A stretch of 64,000 bases of DNA from contig OY811978.1 of the NCBI GenBank assembly GCA_963681505.1, forward strand, positions 8,983,055 to 9,047,054, in the 5' to 3' direction. Numbering within the stretch: the stretch's first letter is position 1; the number at the start of each line of letters is the position of its first letter. This stretch comes from Eunapius fragilis (Eukaryota; Porifera; Demospongiae; Spongillida; Spongillidae). The notes under the pieces are model-generated. The model was given only the letters and a program-made list of their open reading frames with translations. It did no database searches and was not told the origin of the DNA. The position numbers and the translations under genes were made by a program. This document shows, piece after piece, positions 1 through 12,165 of this stretch.

Positions 1-74
1 CTATTCAATAGATCATAGAGTTGCCCTTTCATGTAAGGTACCTCCCCCTCTTCTGCTAAGCAACCCCCTCCCCC

Positions 75-240
75 CCCCGCCTTTCGTAATGTGCCTGAAG
101 TGTACACCTCCTCACCCCCACTGTCGTATCGCTGGACTAAACCCCCAACTATAACTAGCCCCCCACCCCCCGCTTGTCGTATCGCGGGTCTAAAGCCCCA
201 ACCATAATTAGCCCCCCACCATTAAAACTTGTCTACGCCC

Positions 241-277
<37 letters not shown>

Positions 278-535
278 GCTGTCCGCTTCAGGTCCGATAC
301 AAAAAGTGGGGGCCCTTTGTTTGGCACACAGCAAATACATTATCGTTAATAATTAACGGTTACAAGTATATATAGCCGAAGCTAACGTATCCCAGAGAGG
401 GTGCTCCGGGTCCTCAGCCATAATTGTAACCGGTAATAACAATAACGTAGAGTAGGCCCTATGCCAAACAATTAAAGGGCCCCCACTTTTCGTATTGGGT
501 CTGAAGCGGACAGCAACTCCCCCCCCCCCCCAATT
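75..535. repeat. Palindromic element capped by G33 and C13 runs
   Basis: A run of 33 G (243-275) is followed by an arm (276 to about 330) that reappears inverted at about 463-518, which is followed by 13 C (519-531). The arms share a stretch with GCTGTCCGCTTCAG and a GTGGGGGCCCTTT block and differ by a few substitutions and small indels. Upstream (75-240) a short motif resembling TCGTATCG-GGTCTAAA followed by a C-run recurs several times, so the whole block looks built from diverged copies of one C-rich unit. It is non-coding; the short frames through the homopolymers are artefacts. Confidence 0.6.
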
Positions 536-1493
536 ATCGTACCTGGCCTGACCTGAATCACCCCCCTCGCTGACGCCGGCCACTGCCGTAGTGTACAGGT
601 ATTAGTGTCGTGGTCCATTTGAAATCATAAAGTAATGTCTTACTTCGCGCTTGTAGCAAACAGGTAAATGCACGCCGAGCGCACGTTCGTCTATCCACGC
701 CGATGCATGAAAGAAATATTCAAATGTATTGAACCAAGGGCACATTTCGAGCATTTAGATAACCACACGCTCCTCCCACTCACACACGCACCAGCACTTA
801 TAATGTGCACTATTAGGGCGCGCCCACCATTTGATGTTTATTAATCATTTTCATTATTGACCTCTAAAGAAAATGATTACGTAATAACGAAAGTAATTAA
901 TTTTGTTCTTGATTCTCCTGCTCGCAAAATGAAAGCGAAAAATAAAATAATGCATTTCTTATATTTAAAAAAATAATCCTACTGCGTTAATGTTTGAAAA
1001 AAATCAAATACTTTACATGCGTTTTCAATGCATAGACATGTATGGATGTCCGAAATTGCTGGACATGATTTACATTCAGCCGGGTCAGCCCACGCTGATG
1101 CGATGATGAATTCGTTTTCCAGCTGTCATATAAAGAAAGGGGGCGAATATTCGGTACGACAGGCTCTGTGTGTTTTGTTTCGTTATAAACCATGTATATA
1201 AATCATGCAGGAAAGCTAGGAGCAGGCCACCACACGGTTATACCCATAGCTCTACTTGTATATATACACACAACGAGTAGGACCAGACGAATATGGTACG
1301 TGTCTTTATAGCTCTACATGACCTGCCAGCTGCAAGTGATCACGCATGCATGGAGGACGAGGAGGGGTTTTGTCTTCACGTTAACAAATGTTAGTTCCTT
1401 TTTTATTAAGGCCACAACGAGTTCACACCAAGGCCGCATCAACTGGTAAGCCACCATGATACAGTGATCATGCACAGATAATAATGATCATCG
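536..1493. other. Non-coding upstream region
   Basis: No coding frame with recognisable protein features on either strand. It is AT-rich with scattered short repeats and presumably holds the promoter of the exonuclease gene, but I see no convincing TATA box. Confidence 0.4.
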
Positions 1494-3796
1494 ATGGATT
1501 CTTCTGGCAGCTCGTGGCGCTATTTGATGTTCTTCTACGACGTGGAGACCACGGGTATTAGGATCAACGACGACCATATTATTGAGATTGGTGCTGCTGT
1601 ATTTGGAGACACCCCAATACCAAATTCCACTTTTAGTCAACTCGTGCACACTGATGTCCGTATCCCACGGATCGGTATGCAAGGGGCATTAGGTGCATTG
1701 GTGAATGCTGTAGTGATGATTGTCATTTTAAATTTGCAGTATCTAACTTGACTGGAATCACTGACTCCATGTTAGTTGATAAAAAGCGTTTTATAGACGT
1801 CTTCGATGAGTTTTTGCGATGGATAGACGACATGATGGACCATGTCTCTTTGACTACTGGTGTACGCCACGTTCCAGGTAAGTTAACTTTCCCTTTCACT
1901 TGCGCTTCGCATCACTATATATGAGTGTTTTCCCCAATGCGCATTTCTCGGTTCAGTTCTAGTGGCCTACAACGGATTCCGATTTGATTACCCAATTATG
2001 TTTGCAGAGATCCAGAGGAACTCAATGTCCCTTGCAGATATCACGAACCGAAACATCCACTTTGCAGACGCGTACCACCTCCTCCAGCAAGCCAGGAAAA
2101 GTGGGAGATGCCCCGTTCTGGAGGACGACATGTCTCTCAAGATGCAGTGCTTAATCGACACCTTCGTTCCCTCCCACGACTACAGTGCGTACCCACGCAT
2201 GCGACCCGTATTATATTATATACATATAATATATATGGGTCAGTTCACGAGAAAATGGCCCTTCGCTATATTTTTTAAAGTTATAAAAATGACTCACGTT
2301 TGAATCGCTATAACTTCGGAACTGTAAACGCTATTGACTTCCTATTTTCAACACTTAATGCTACATCATTTCTTTCTGGTAAAATAGATTATGGACTCTT
2401 GCATTAGCTTCGTGCCAGTGTTACAACGTTCGATACCCCTATGGGTTCAAACCCGCCATATCTTTCGGCAGGAAAATTCGATTCACTCCTAGTTTGGTTT
2501 GTACGTAGAGGAATCCTGTACCTATTGATTTGTTCTGTTCGTTAATTTTTTCTTTATCCGTTACGGGGATACAACTGTGCAAAGTAATTGCATATTTCCC
2601 GGTCGTTTCGCGCCATTTACCTATTACGAGACATGAATATGCAATTACTTCCTGTTAAATAACTATGTCTCCGCCCATCCATACACTATACAACAAGTAC
2701 GGCGTTTTCGCTTCTTGCAAACGTCCGGTTCTGTTCCCCTTCTTGGCTTCTTCAACATAGCGAGCAGAAGCTAAAGATTCGTAATTCAGCTGCCATCAGC
2801 CTGCGCAACACGGTACGTACTCTTTAAATTAGCGCATGCACGTAGAAATCGAGCGTGTTGGCTCGGTGAAACTGCTTCATTTATGCGTGCACAACGCTGC
2901 AGAGCATGAAAGTGCACGGTGTCTAGGGCTAGCTTAATCTGAAACGCACCCTTCCTTTTTGACTTCTGCACACGCACAGATATATCAAACATGCACCCCC
3001 TTGTAGCTACATGTATTTATCAACATGTAGTACTCTCGATCATTGGCCTACTAAAACCTCTTTCTTGTTTAATTTTTGAACCAATTATATTTGTTTCTAC
3101 AGAATAATATCCATACAAAATAAAATCCACACACACACACACACACACGCACACACACATGCACACACTCACATTCATACACAACCTCAGATCAGAGCAA
3201 TTGGTGTCATTTAATTCTGTCAGAATGTTTCCTCATGCTTAGTTTCCAATTGGTGGTGTGCATGGCATAGTTGATTGTTTGCCCAAAAGGGGTCAGGCGA
3301 CTGTGGGTTTGCTGTCCCCCTACCCTGAGTGTGACTGGAACCAAGGTTACCATTTGGTTAGCCCACACCTTGACACGTACTGGTCAAGGTAAGGTGGTTA
3401 GGCCAGGGTAGAAGCCAAAAGGGTGCTACCTGCCATTGATGTATAAACAATAACACCTGTAGCAATGCATTTATAAGTACAGCCATGGTAAGCAACGCAG
3501 CTGGCATTTGGCTGGAGTGATTGCAGCCCACCCCTACTATCCTTTATACATACATGTGTGACCTGCAACCATACCAGGTGTCAATATTTTGGGGACAGTG
3601 TGTTAGATGGGGTATGACCAAAAGTGAGGGAATGAGTTAAATGGAGGGTTAAATGGAGGCGAAGCTTTCGCAGACATCTAGACTCAGGGTAGAATGAAAG
3701 TGAGGTTTTCCCAGAAGATACTCCAGGCTAAAATTTAGCTGGGAATTTAGTGTTGTTGCCATGTGCACTTATACACACACATGCACACTCACACAA

Positions 3797-3827
<31 letters not shown>

Positions 3828-4213
3828 AAAACATGTACACACACACACACACACACACACCATGGGCAGTCAGTCATTCACGCATCAACATCAATGCTTT
3901 GCTATTGCAATTTATTTTATTTCCTAATTGTCGACCCACATACAAGGCATTAAAGTGTTCTTAGCCGTCATCCTATTCATCACATGCTTCTCTTTTGTAT
4001 TTCTACGGGAGCCGTACCTGTTTCTAAATTGTCTTGTGTATCAATGTGCATGTTAATGCATGCACACACATACACACCACACACAAGCACTAGCATACAC
4101 TTGCAACTGCAGTCACATGTTTATTGTTTGTGTAAATTTGTGTTTCCTTGCTCTGGCAATTACCAACAGGCCTTCTTGTTGCCTTTTGCACTTTTAAACA
4201 TATGCATGCACAT

Positions 4214-4260
<47 letters not shown>

Positions 4261-6576
4261 GACACAAACCCACATGCACATGCACGCACATTCATGTACA
4301 CACACAGGAGTCATGCTTCAATCACAAACATGTGCATATGTACACATAAAAATGGCTTTGGCAGTCATCCATCACACACACACATGCACATGCGCATACA
4401 CAGAACTGGCCTCTGCTTTGTAAAATTATTATCTAATTTCCCTGTTGTCTCTTGTTTGCTATGAGCACACTTACTAGATGTGAGCCTGCACTACAAGAAT
4501 GCACACTTATGCACACAGGCATGCATGCACAAACACATGCACACTCACACAAACAAACAAACAAACAAACAAACAAATAAACAAACAAACACGCACACTC
4601 GCACAAACAAACAACACACACACACACAAGTGCAAACCACCCACTCTGCATTCTGCTTGGTACACTCACACTTGTGCCTTCACCATTAGAGCCTGTTGGT
4701 CCTTAATTCACCTCATATATGCAATTTTGATTTTTTTTTTCTTCTGCTGCTCCTGTTTGGCTTCCACTGATGTACCCATGGCCTCCACTACATGCTCATG
4801 TCCCATCACCTACACTAGATGCTCATGTCCCATGATTCTAAGTACTAACTTGTCAGGTTGAGTAGCGCCAGTAGCTAGGTAGGTGCACAACCATACACCA
4901 TCACCCATAGCCGTTAAGGTTTTCAATATACAAGACTTGTATCCAGGCTAAGAAGAATCTCCGATGCTATGGAGAGATAGTTTCTGAGCTGGCTTTCTGT
5001 GGTTCCATTAATTACCCTTCACCTTGACCCATCCATGTCTGTGTGGACTCATCTCATGCCATACCCCCACCATCATGATAAGCCTGCTAACCAAAATAGG
5101 CTCAGTGACTTAAGCTCACCTCAGTGTATTGCTAGAAGCTTTGGTAAGGCTCATGGCTCTAGACCTGTCCACCACCTATCCAAACCCCTAACAGCATGGG
5201 CCACAAAGATCGAAAATATGACACCAATTATTATGATCTGGGGTGAGTGTTTCCACTTGTTGCTGAGTTCTATGGACAGCTATAGACTGGCCTCTGCTTT
5301 ACCTCCTTACACATAGCTAATGGATTTCCTGATGTCATTTAGAGATTGATTGTGTATGTGCTTGTGTGTGTGTGTGCCTATGTGTGTTTTGTATGTGTTG
5401 TTTGTGTACATGTGAGTGAGTGTGTGTGTGTGTGTGTGTGTGTGTTTGTGTGTGAGAGCCTGTGTGGTGTGATTGAAACATGTACTCTGGAAAAGGCCTT
5501 GGGTTGGAAGCCTTGCATGTCTGGCAGTGAATATCATTGCTACCCTATCACCACTGATAGTGGTTGGACTGGGCCTCTGTAAAGTTTGTATTGGATTGAG
5601 AGGTAATAGTATTCACATCCAACTGCTCCCATGTTCTAGCAATACACTGTGCACACACACACACACACACATACACACATACACACTCATGCACATACAC
5701 ACACACTCATGCACATACACACATGCACATACACACACAACACGTACAAAGCACATACATACATACATACATACATACATACATACATACATACATACAT
5801 ACATACATACATACATACATACATACATACATACATACATACATACATACATACATACATACATACGTACAAATGTATAAACGAGATGGAGTAAATGGAA
5901 TTTAGATTTCTGAGGCAGCTTATAGCTGATGCCTCTGTACCTTAGCAACAAGTGGAAAATCGGTGTCATTGAACAGGTTCATGTTTGGCATGCCAGCTCT
6001 GCTGTAGGGTCATGTGCGTGTGTGTGCATGTGTGTGTGTATGTGTGTATATGTGCATGTGTGTGTATGTGTGTGTGTGTGTGTGTTTGTGTATTTAGTGC
6101 ACATGGCAACACCTGACAGTGGTGCTACCCAGGCCACAAAGGTCCAAACTTGTACTTTTAGTGTTTGTTTACGTAGATGTATAAAACTTGGTTTAATGTT
6201 TTGGTGAATTGGAATAATAGCAAGGTGTTTAATAATTCCCACCTACAGCCTGGGAAAATACCCTGGGAAAACCTCACTTCCATTCAAATTCTACTAGCTC
6301 AGGAGCCACTCTCCAGTTCATCCAGGGAGGAACCACTCTCAAGGGAGCCGCTCTGAAGGGAGCCACACTCAAGGAGCCACACTCAAGGGAGCCACACTCA
6401 AGGGAGCCACACTCAAGGGAGCCACACTCATAGGAGCTACTCTCCTCCGTAGTAGACAGAGAGGCATTACACTCAAGAGCCCACAGAGTACCCCATGATC
6501 TCCAATCGGATATACCACTGACAACACCAATGACTCAAACCTCACTGCTGTATGCGTTGGCATTTACTCTGCACTT

Positions 6577-6632
<56 letters not shown>

Positions 6633-7852
6633 TGTGTGTGTTGCAGGTATTTTTTTTCAAGTTTGATGTCTGCATCATTTATGATCACCATCTGTCAAAG
6701 GACCAACTTTTGATATTTTGGCTTAAAACATCATGCTGAAATGTGCAATGTTAGATTGTATTTTCTATTTCATAATCAGCTGATAGGAAATTATGGTGTT
6801 GTTTGAGAAGTGAGGGAGGGTGGTATTGGGGCACTTCTCGTGCCTCATTTGCGGAATCGTCTATTGCTAGCTGCATCTGTACTTGTGTTAGTGTGTGTAC
6901 AGCAGATATTCCTCCCAACAACATTCAATGCCAGCGGTATCGTTACATGTATGTCCAAGTCCCTGCAAAAATATGCTTATACTGTCAGCTTGCTTACAAA
7001 CTTAACGTAACACTTGGAGACCAATACTGCCCCATACCATGTTCCAGTCCAGTCTCTTTTACCCTCGTTCTGAATAGAATAACGTCATTCAGGTGCTACT
7101 TGAACACTGATTCATTATAATAGCATATATAAATCATGTGGCATACATGTACAATACAAAGTTTCTGGGTTGGAACCATTAATGTTATCAGCCCATCCCA
7201 TTGCATGGGCTGGCCAACCCAAGGCATTGCCTGGACCACCAATGGCATGGGCTGGCCAACCCTAGGTATTGCCTGGACCACCAGTGGCATGGGCTGGCCA
7301 ACCCTAGGTATTGTCAGTGGTATATCCGATTGGAGATCATGGGGTACTCTCTGGGCTCTTGAGTGTGATGCCTCTCTGTCTGCTCCAGAGGAGAGTGGCT
7401 CCCTTGAGAGTGGCTCCCTTGAGTGTAGCTCCCTTGAGTGTGGCTCCATTGAGAGTGGCTCCCTTGAGTGTAGCTCCCTTGAGTGTGGCTCCTTGAGTGT
7501 GGCTCCCTTCAGAGCGGCTCCCTTGAGAGTGGTTCCTCCCTGGATGAACTGGAGAGTGGCTCCTGAGCTAGTAGAATTTGAATGGAAGTGAGGTTTTCCC
7601 TGGGAATATTCCCAGGCTGTAGGTGTGAATTTGTAGCTGGATTAAGCACCTTGCTTTTGTTCCCATTCACCAAAACATTAAACCAAGTTTTATACATCTA
7701 CGTAAACAAACACTAAAAGTACAAGTTTGGACCTTTGTGGCCTGGGTAACCCCACTGTTAGGGAGTTAAATTGAGAGATGATGAACAGAACTTGAACCTA
7801 TTTTTAAACATCTGGTTACATATGTCTGGTGTTGCCATGAGCACTGAACACA

Positions 7853-7900
<48 letters not shown>

Positions 7901-10263
7901 CACATGCGCGCGCACACACACACACACATACTTACACACACGGACACACATAAATGCCATGGGCAGTCAGTCATTTACACATCAACGTCCGAGCTTTGCT
8001 GTTGTAATTTTATTTCCTAATTGTCCACCCACATACATGTACAAACATAAAACTGCCTCAGTCATCTTGTTTCTCTTTTGCATTTAAATTTTGTTTTTCT
8101 ATTGGAGCCTTTGCTTTTTCTAAATCGTCTTATGCACTTTTATCATGCACACACATACACACACCAAGCAAGTGTGTTGTGTGCGCGTAAGTGTTATTTC
8201 TGGTGTATGAGAGTAGATATGTGAGTGTGTGTGTGTGTGCATGTGCTTAAAAGTACATGTTGGGACCTTTGTGGCCTGGGTAGCCATGCCGTTAGGAAGT
8301 TAAGTCGAGAGATGATGAAAAGGTCTAGAGCCAATTTTTAAACATCTGGTTACTAAAATTGTCAGGTGTTGCCATCTGCACTTAATACACAAACGCACAC
8401 ACATACAAACACATGCACATACACACACACATACACACACATGCACATACACACACACATGCACACACACACATGACCCTACAGCAGAGCTGGCATGCCA
8501 AACATGAACCTGTTCAATGACACCAATTTTCCACTTGTTGCTAAGGTACAGAGGCATCAGCTATAAGCTGCCTCAGAAATCTAAATTCCATTTACTCCAT
8601 CTCGTTTATACATTTGTACGTATGTATGTATGTATGTATGTATGTATGTATGTATGTATGTATGTATGTATGTATGTATGTATGTATGTATGTATGTATG
8701 TATGTATCGGAACCTACGCGAGTAGGTTCCATATAGGAATCTCGGAACCTACGCGAGTAGGTTCCATATAGGAATCCTGCAGTATCATGAATGTCATTAA
8801 AAAAACGTCACTCGCGTCTAGCGGGACAGCCAAGAGTCGGGTCACTTCGCTTTTAGTGGCAATCGAGCAATATCAAAAAGGAGAACAGTTCTGCGTTATA
8901 CATATGTCATAAGACGGTGTACTTTTAGAGAACAAAAATACTCGTCCCCATCGTCCGTACCCAGTCCCACCTAAAATTTCTCCTCCGTCGTCGTCTTCTT
9001 CTTCTTCTTCCTTCCGGAGAGTATAACTCACGACAGGAACGTTTGTAAAGCACGCCAAGTGTACCAATCGCTTCAGGATGCGTCCGCATGTTATCTTCAG
9101 GTATCTGTTAGACGCCTAACCGATCGGGCAATTGGCTGAAGCTAGTAGTACCTTATTTGGTGTTGATCTACAAATAGCACATTACATCAGCTATCACAAT
9201 GTTCATGACGCATCAGTATAATATAACCAGCGTTATCAAATTCGATGGTTTTACCATATAATCTCATGAGGACAATTCTGATTCCACTCGAGCATCTAAA
9301 AGTGGAAAGATCCAGATGCTGCCAGATCTGCCAAACGTGCGTATGTCAAGCGCGGTACCGAAAGGAAGAACAAAACGACCACCCAAAGGTACGTTTATAC
9401 GGCATCGATAAATGTTGGATCGATAAATTATAAGCATGCATATGGTATATCGCTAAAATGGAAGGAATAGTTTAGTTACAGCGGTAGAGATACTGCGTCT
9501 CTCCGTTTTACAGTAATATGCGCTGTTTGAAATGTGTGTATAACGCCAAAGTTGCTTGCGTCAGTTTGGTCATGTATTGTGGTGCATGGTTTATCTGATT
9601 ATAGCGTGAGATCAGTTTACTTAGAGTGCATTTATTCTTTGTACTATATGGCTTCGCTTTTAACCTTTATCAATCCTTTGCTCCTCAATGGAGATAGTCT
9701 GGGGACTAGTGTAATAATTGGTACACACCTCAACAGAATTGCAGATTCTAATATAAACCTGTCATGCTCGCGCAAGTTGACGTTTATGCTACCTTATTCT
9801 ATGCGTTTCAAGAACTAAATACAATACCAAATGCACCAGAAAAATTTAGGAAACAAGTAATAAAAACATTCTCTACACGAGAAGGTTGGTGGTATATAGG
9901 AATCAAAGGTGAGATGGTGGTGTAAAAAGCAAGGGAACAAGGCTTCTGATTGAAAACGAAAAATGAAATAGACCTATATTAGCACGCACATTAAAATATG
10001 ACAACATGCTGCTAATATAGGTCTATTTCATTTTTCGTTTTCAATCAGAAGCCTTGTTCCCTTGCTTTTTACACCACCATCTCACCTTTGATTCCTATAT
10101 ACCACCAACCTTCTCGTGTAGAGAATGTTTTTATTACTTGTGTATGTATGTATGTATGTATGTATGTATGTATGTATGTATGTATGTGCTTTGTACGTGT
10201 TGTGTGTGTATGTGCATGTGTGTATGTGCATGAGTGTGTGTGTATGTGCATGAGTGTGTATGT

Positions 10264-10299
<36 letters not shown>

Positions 10300-11701
10300 A
10301 CAGTGTATTGCTAGAACATGGGAGCAGTTGGATGTGAATACTATTACCTCTCAATCCAATACAAACTTTACAGAGGCCCAGTCCAACCACTATCAGTGGT
10401 GATAGGGTAGCAATGATATTCACTGCCAGACATGCAAGGCTTCCAACCCAAGGCCTTTTCCAGAGTACATGTTTCAATCACACCACACAGGCTCTCACAC
10501 ACAAACACACACACACACACACACACACACTCACTCACATGTACACAAACAACACATACAAAACACACATAGGCACACACACACACAAGCACATACACAA
10601 TCAATCTCTAAATGACATCAGGAAATCCATTAGCTATGTGTAAGGAGGTAAAGCAGAGGCCAGTCTATAGCTGTCCATAGAACTCAGCAACAAGTGGAAA
10701 CACTCACCCCAGATCATAATAATTGGTGTCATAAAACAGGCATATTTTCGATCTTTGTGGCCCATGCTGTTAGGGGTTTGGATAGGTGGTGGACAGGTCT
10801 AGAGCCATGAGCCTTACCAAAGCTTCTAGCAATACACTGAGGTGAGCTTAAGTCACTGAGCCTATTTTGGTTAGCAGGCTTATCATGATGGTGGGGGTAT
10901 GGCATGAGATGAGTCCACACAGACATGGATGGGTCAAGGTGAAGGGTAATTAATGGAACCACAGAAAGCCAGCTCAGAAACTATCTCTCCATAGCATCGG
11001 AGATTCTTCTTAGCCTGGATACAAGTCTTGTATATTGAAAACCTTAACGGCTATGGGTGATGGTGTATGGTTGTGCACCTACCTAGCTACTGGCGCTACT
11101 CAACCTGACAAGTTAGTACTTAGAATCATGGGACATGAGCATCTAGTGTAGGTGATGGGACATGAGCATGTAGTGGAGGCCATGGGTACATCAGTGGAAG
11201 CCAAACAGGAGCAGCAGAAGAAAAAAAAAAATCAAAATTGCATATATGAGGTGAATTAAGGACCAACAGGCTCTAATGGTGAAGGCACAAGTGTGAGTGT
11301 ACCAAGCAGAATGCAGAGTGGGTGGTTTGCACTTGTGTGTGTGTGTGTTGTTTGTTTGTGCGAGTGTGCGTGTTTGTTTGTTTATTTGTTTGTTTGTTTG
11401 TTTGTTTGTTTGTGTGAGTGTGCATGTGTTTGTGCATGCATGCCTGTGTGCATAAGTGTGCATTCTTGTAGTGCAGGCTCACATCTAGTAAGTGTGCTCA
11501 TAGCAAACAAGAGACAACAGGGAAATTAGATAATAATTTTACAAAGCAGAGGCCAGTTCTGTGTATGCGCATGTGCATGTGTGTGTGTGATGGATGACTG
11601 CCAAAGCCATTTTTATGTGTACATATGCACATGTTTGTGATTGAAGCATGACTCCTGTGTGTGTACATGAATGTGCGTGCATGTGCATGTGGGTTTGTGT
11701 C

Positions 11702-11748
<47 letters not shown>

Positions 11749-12134
11749 ATGTGCATGCATATGTTTAAAAGTGCAAAAGGCAACAAGAAGGCCTGTTGGT
11801 AATTGCCAGAGCAAGGAAACACAAATTTACACAAACAATAAACATGTGACTGCAGTTGCAAGTGTATGCTAGTGCTTGTGTGTGGTGTGTATGTGTGTGC
11901 ATGCATTAACATGCACATTGATACACAAGACAATTTAGAAACAGGTACGGCTCCCGTAGAAATACAAAAGAGAAGCATGTGATGAATAGGATGACGGCTA
12001 AGAACACTTTAATGCCTTGTATGTGGGTCGACAATTAGGAAATAAAATAAATTGCAATAGCAAAGCATTGATGTTGATGCGTGAATGACTGACTGCCCAT
12101 GGTGTGTGTGTGTGTGTGTGTGTGTACATGTTTT

Positions 12135-12165
<31 letters not shown>

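Noticed and set aside
5473..5969. His/Thr/Tyr- or Cys/Met/Val-rich proteins
   Set aside because: Translations of (ACAT)n and (CA)n microsatellites.
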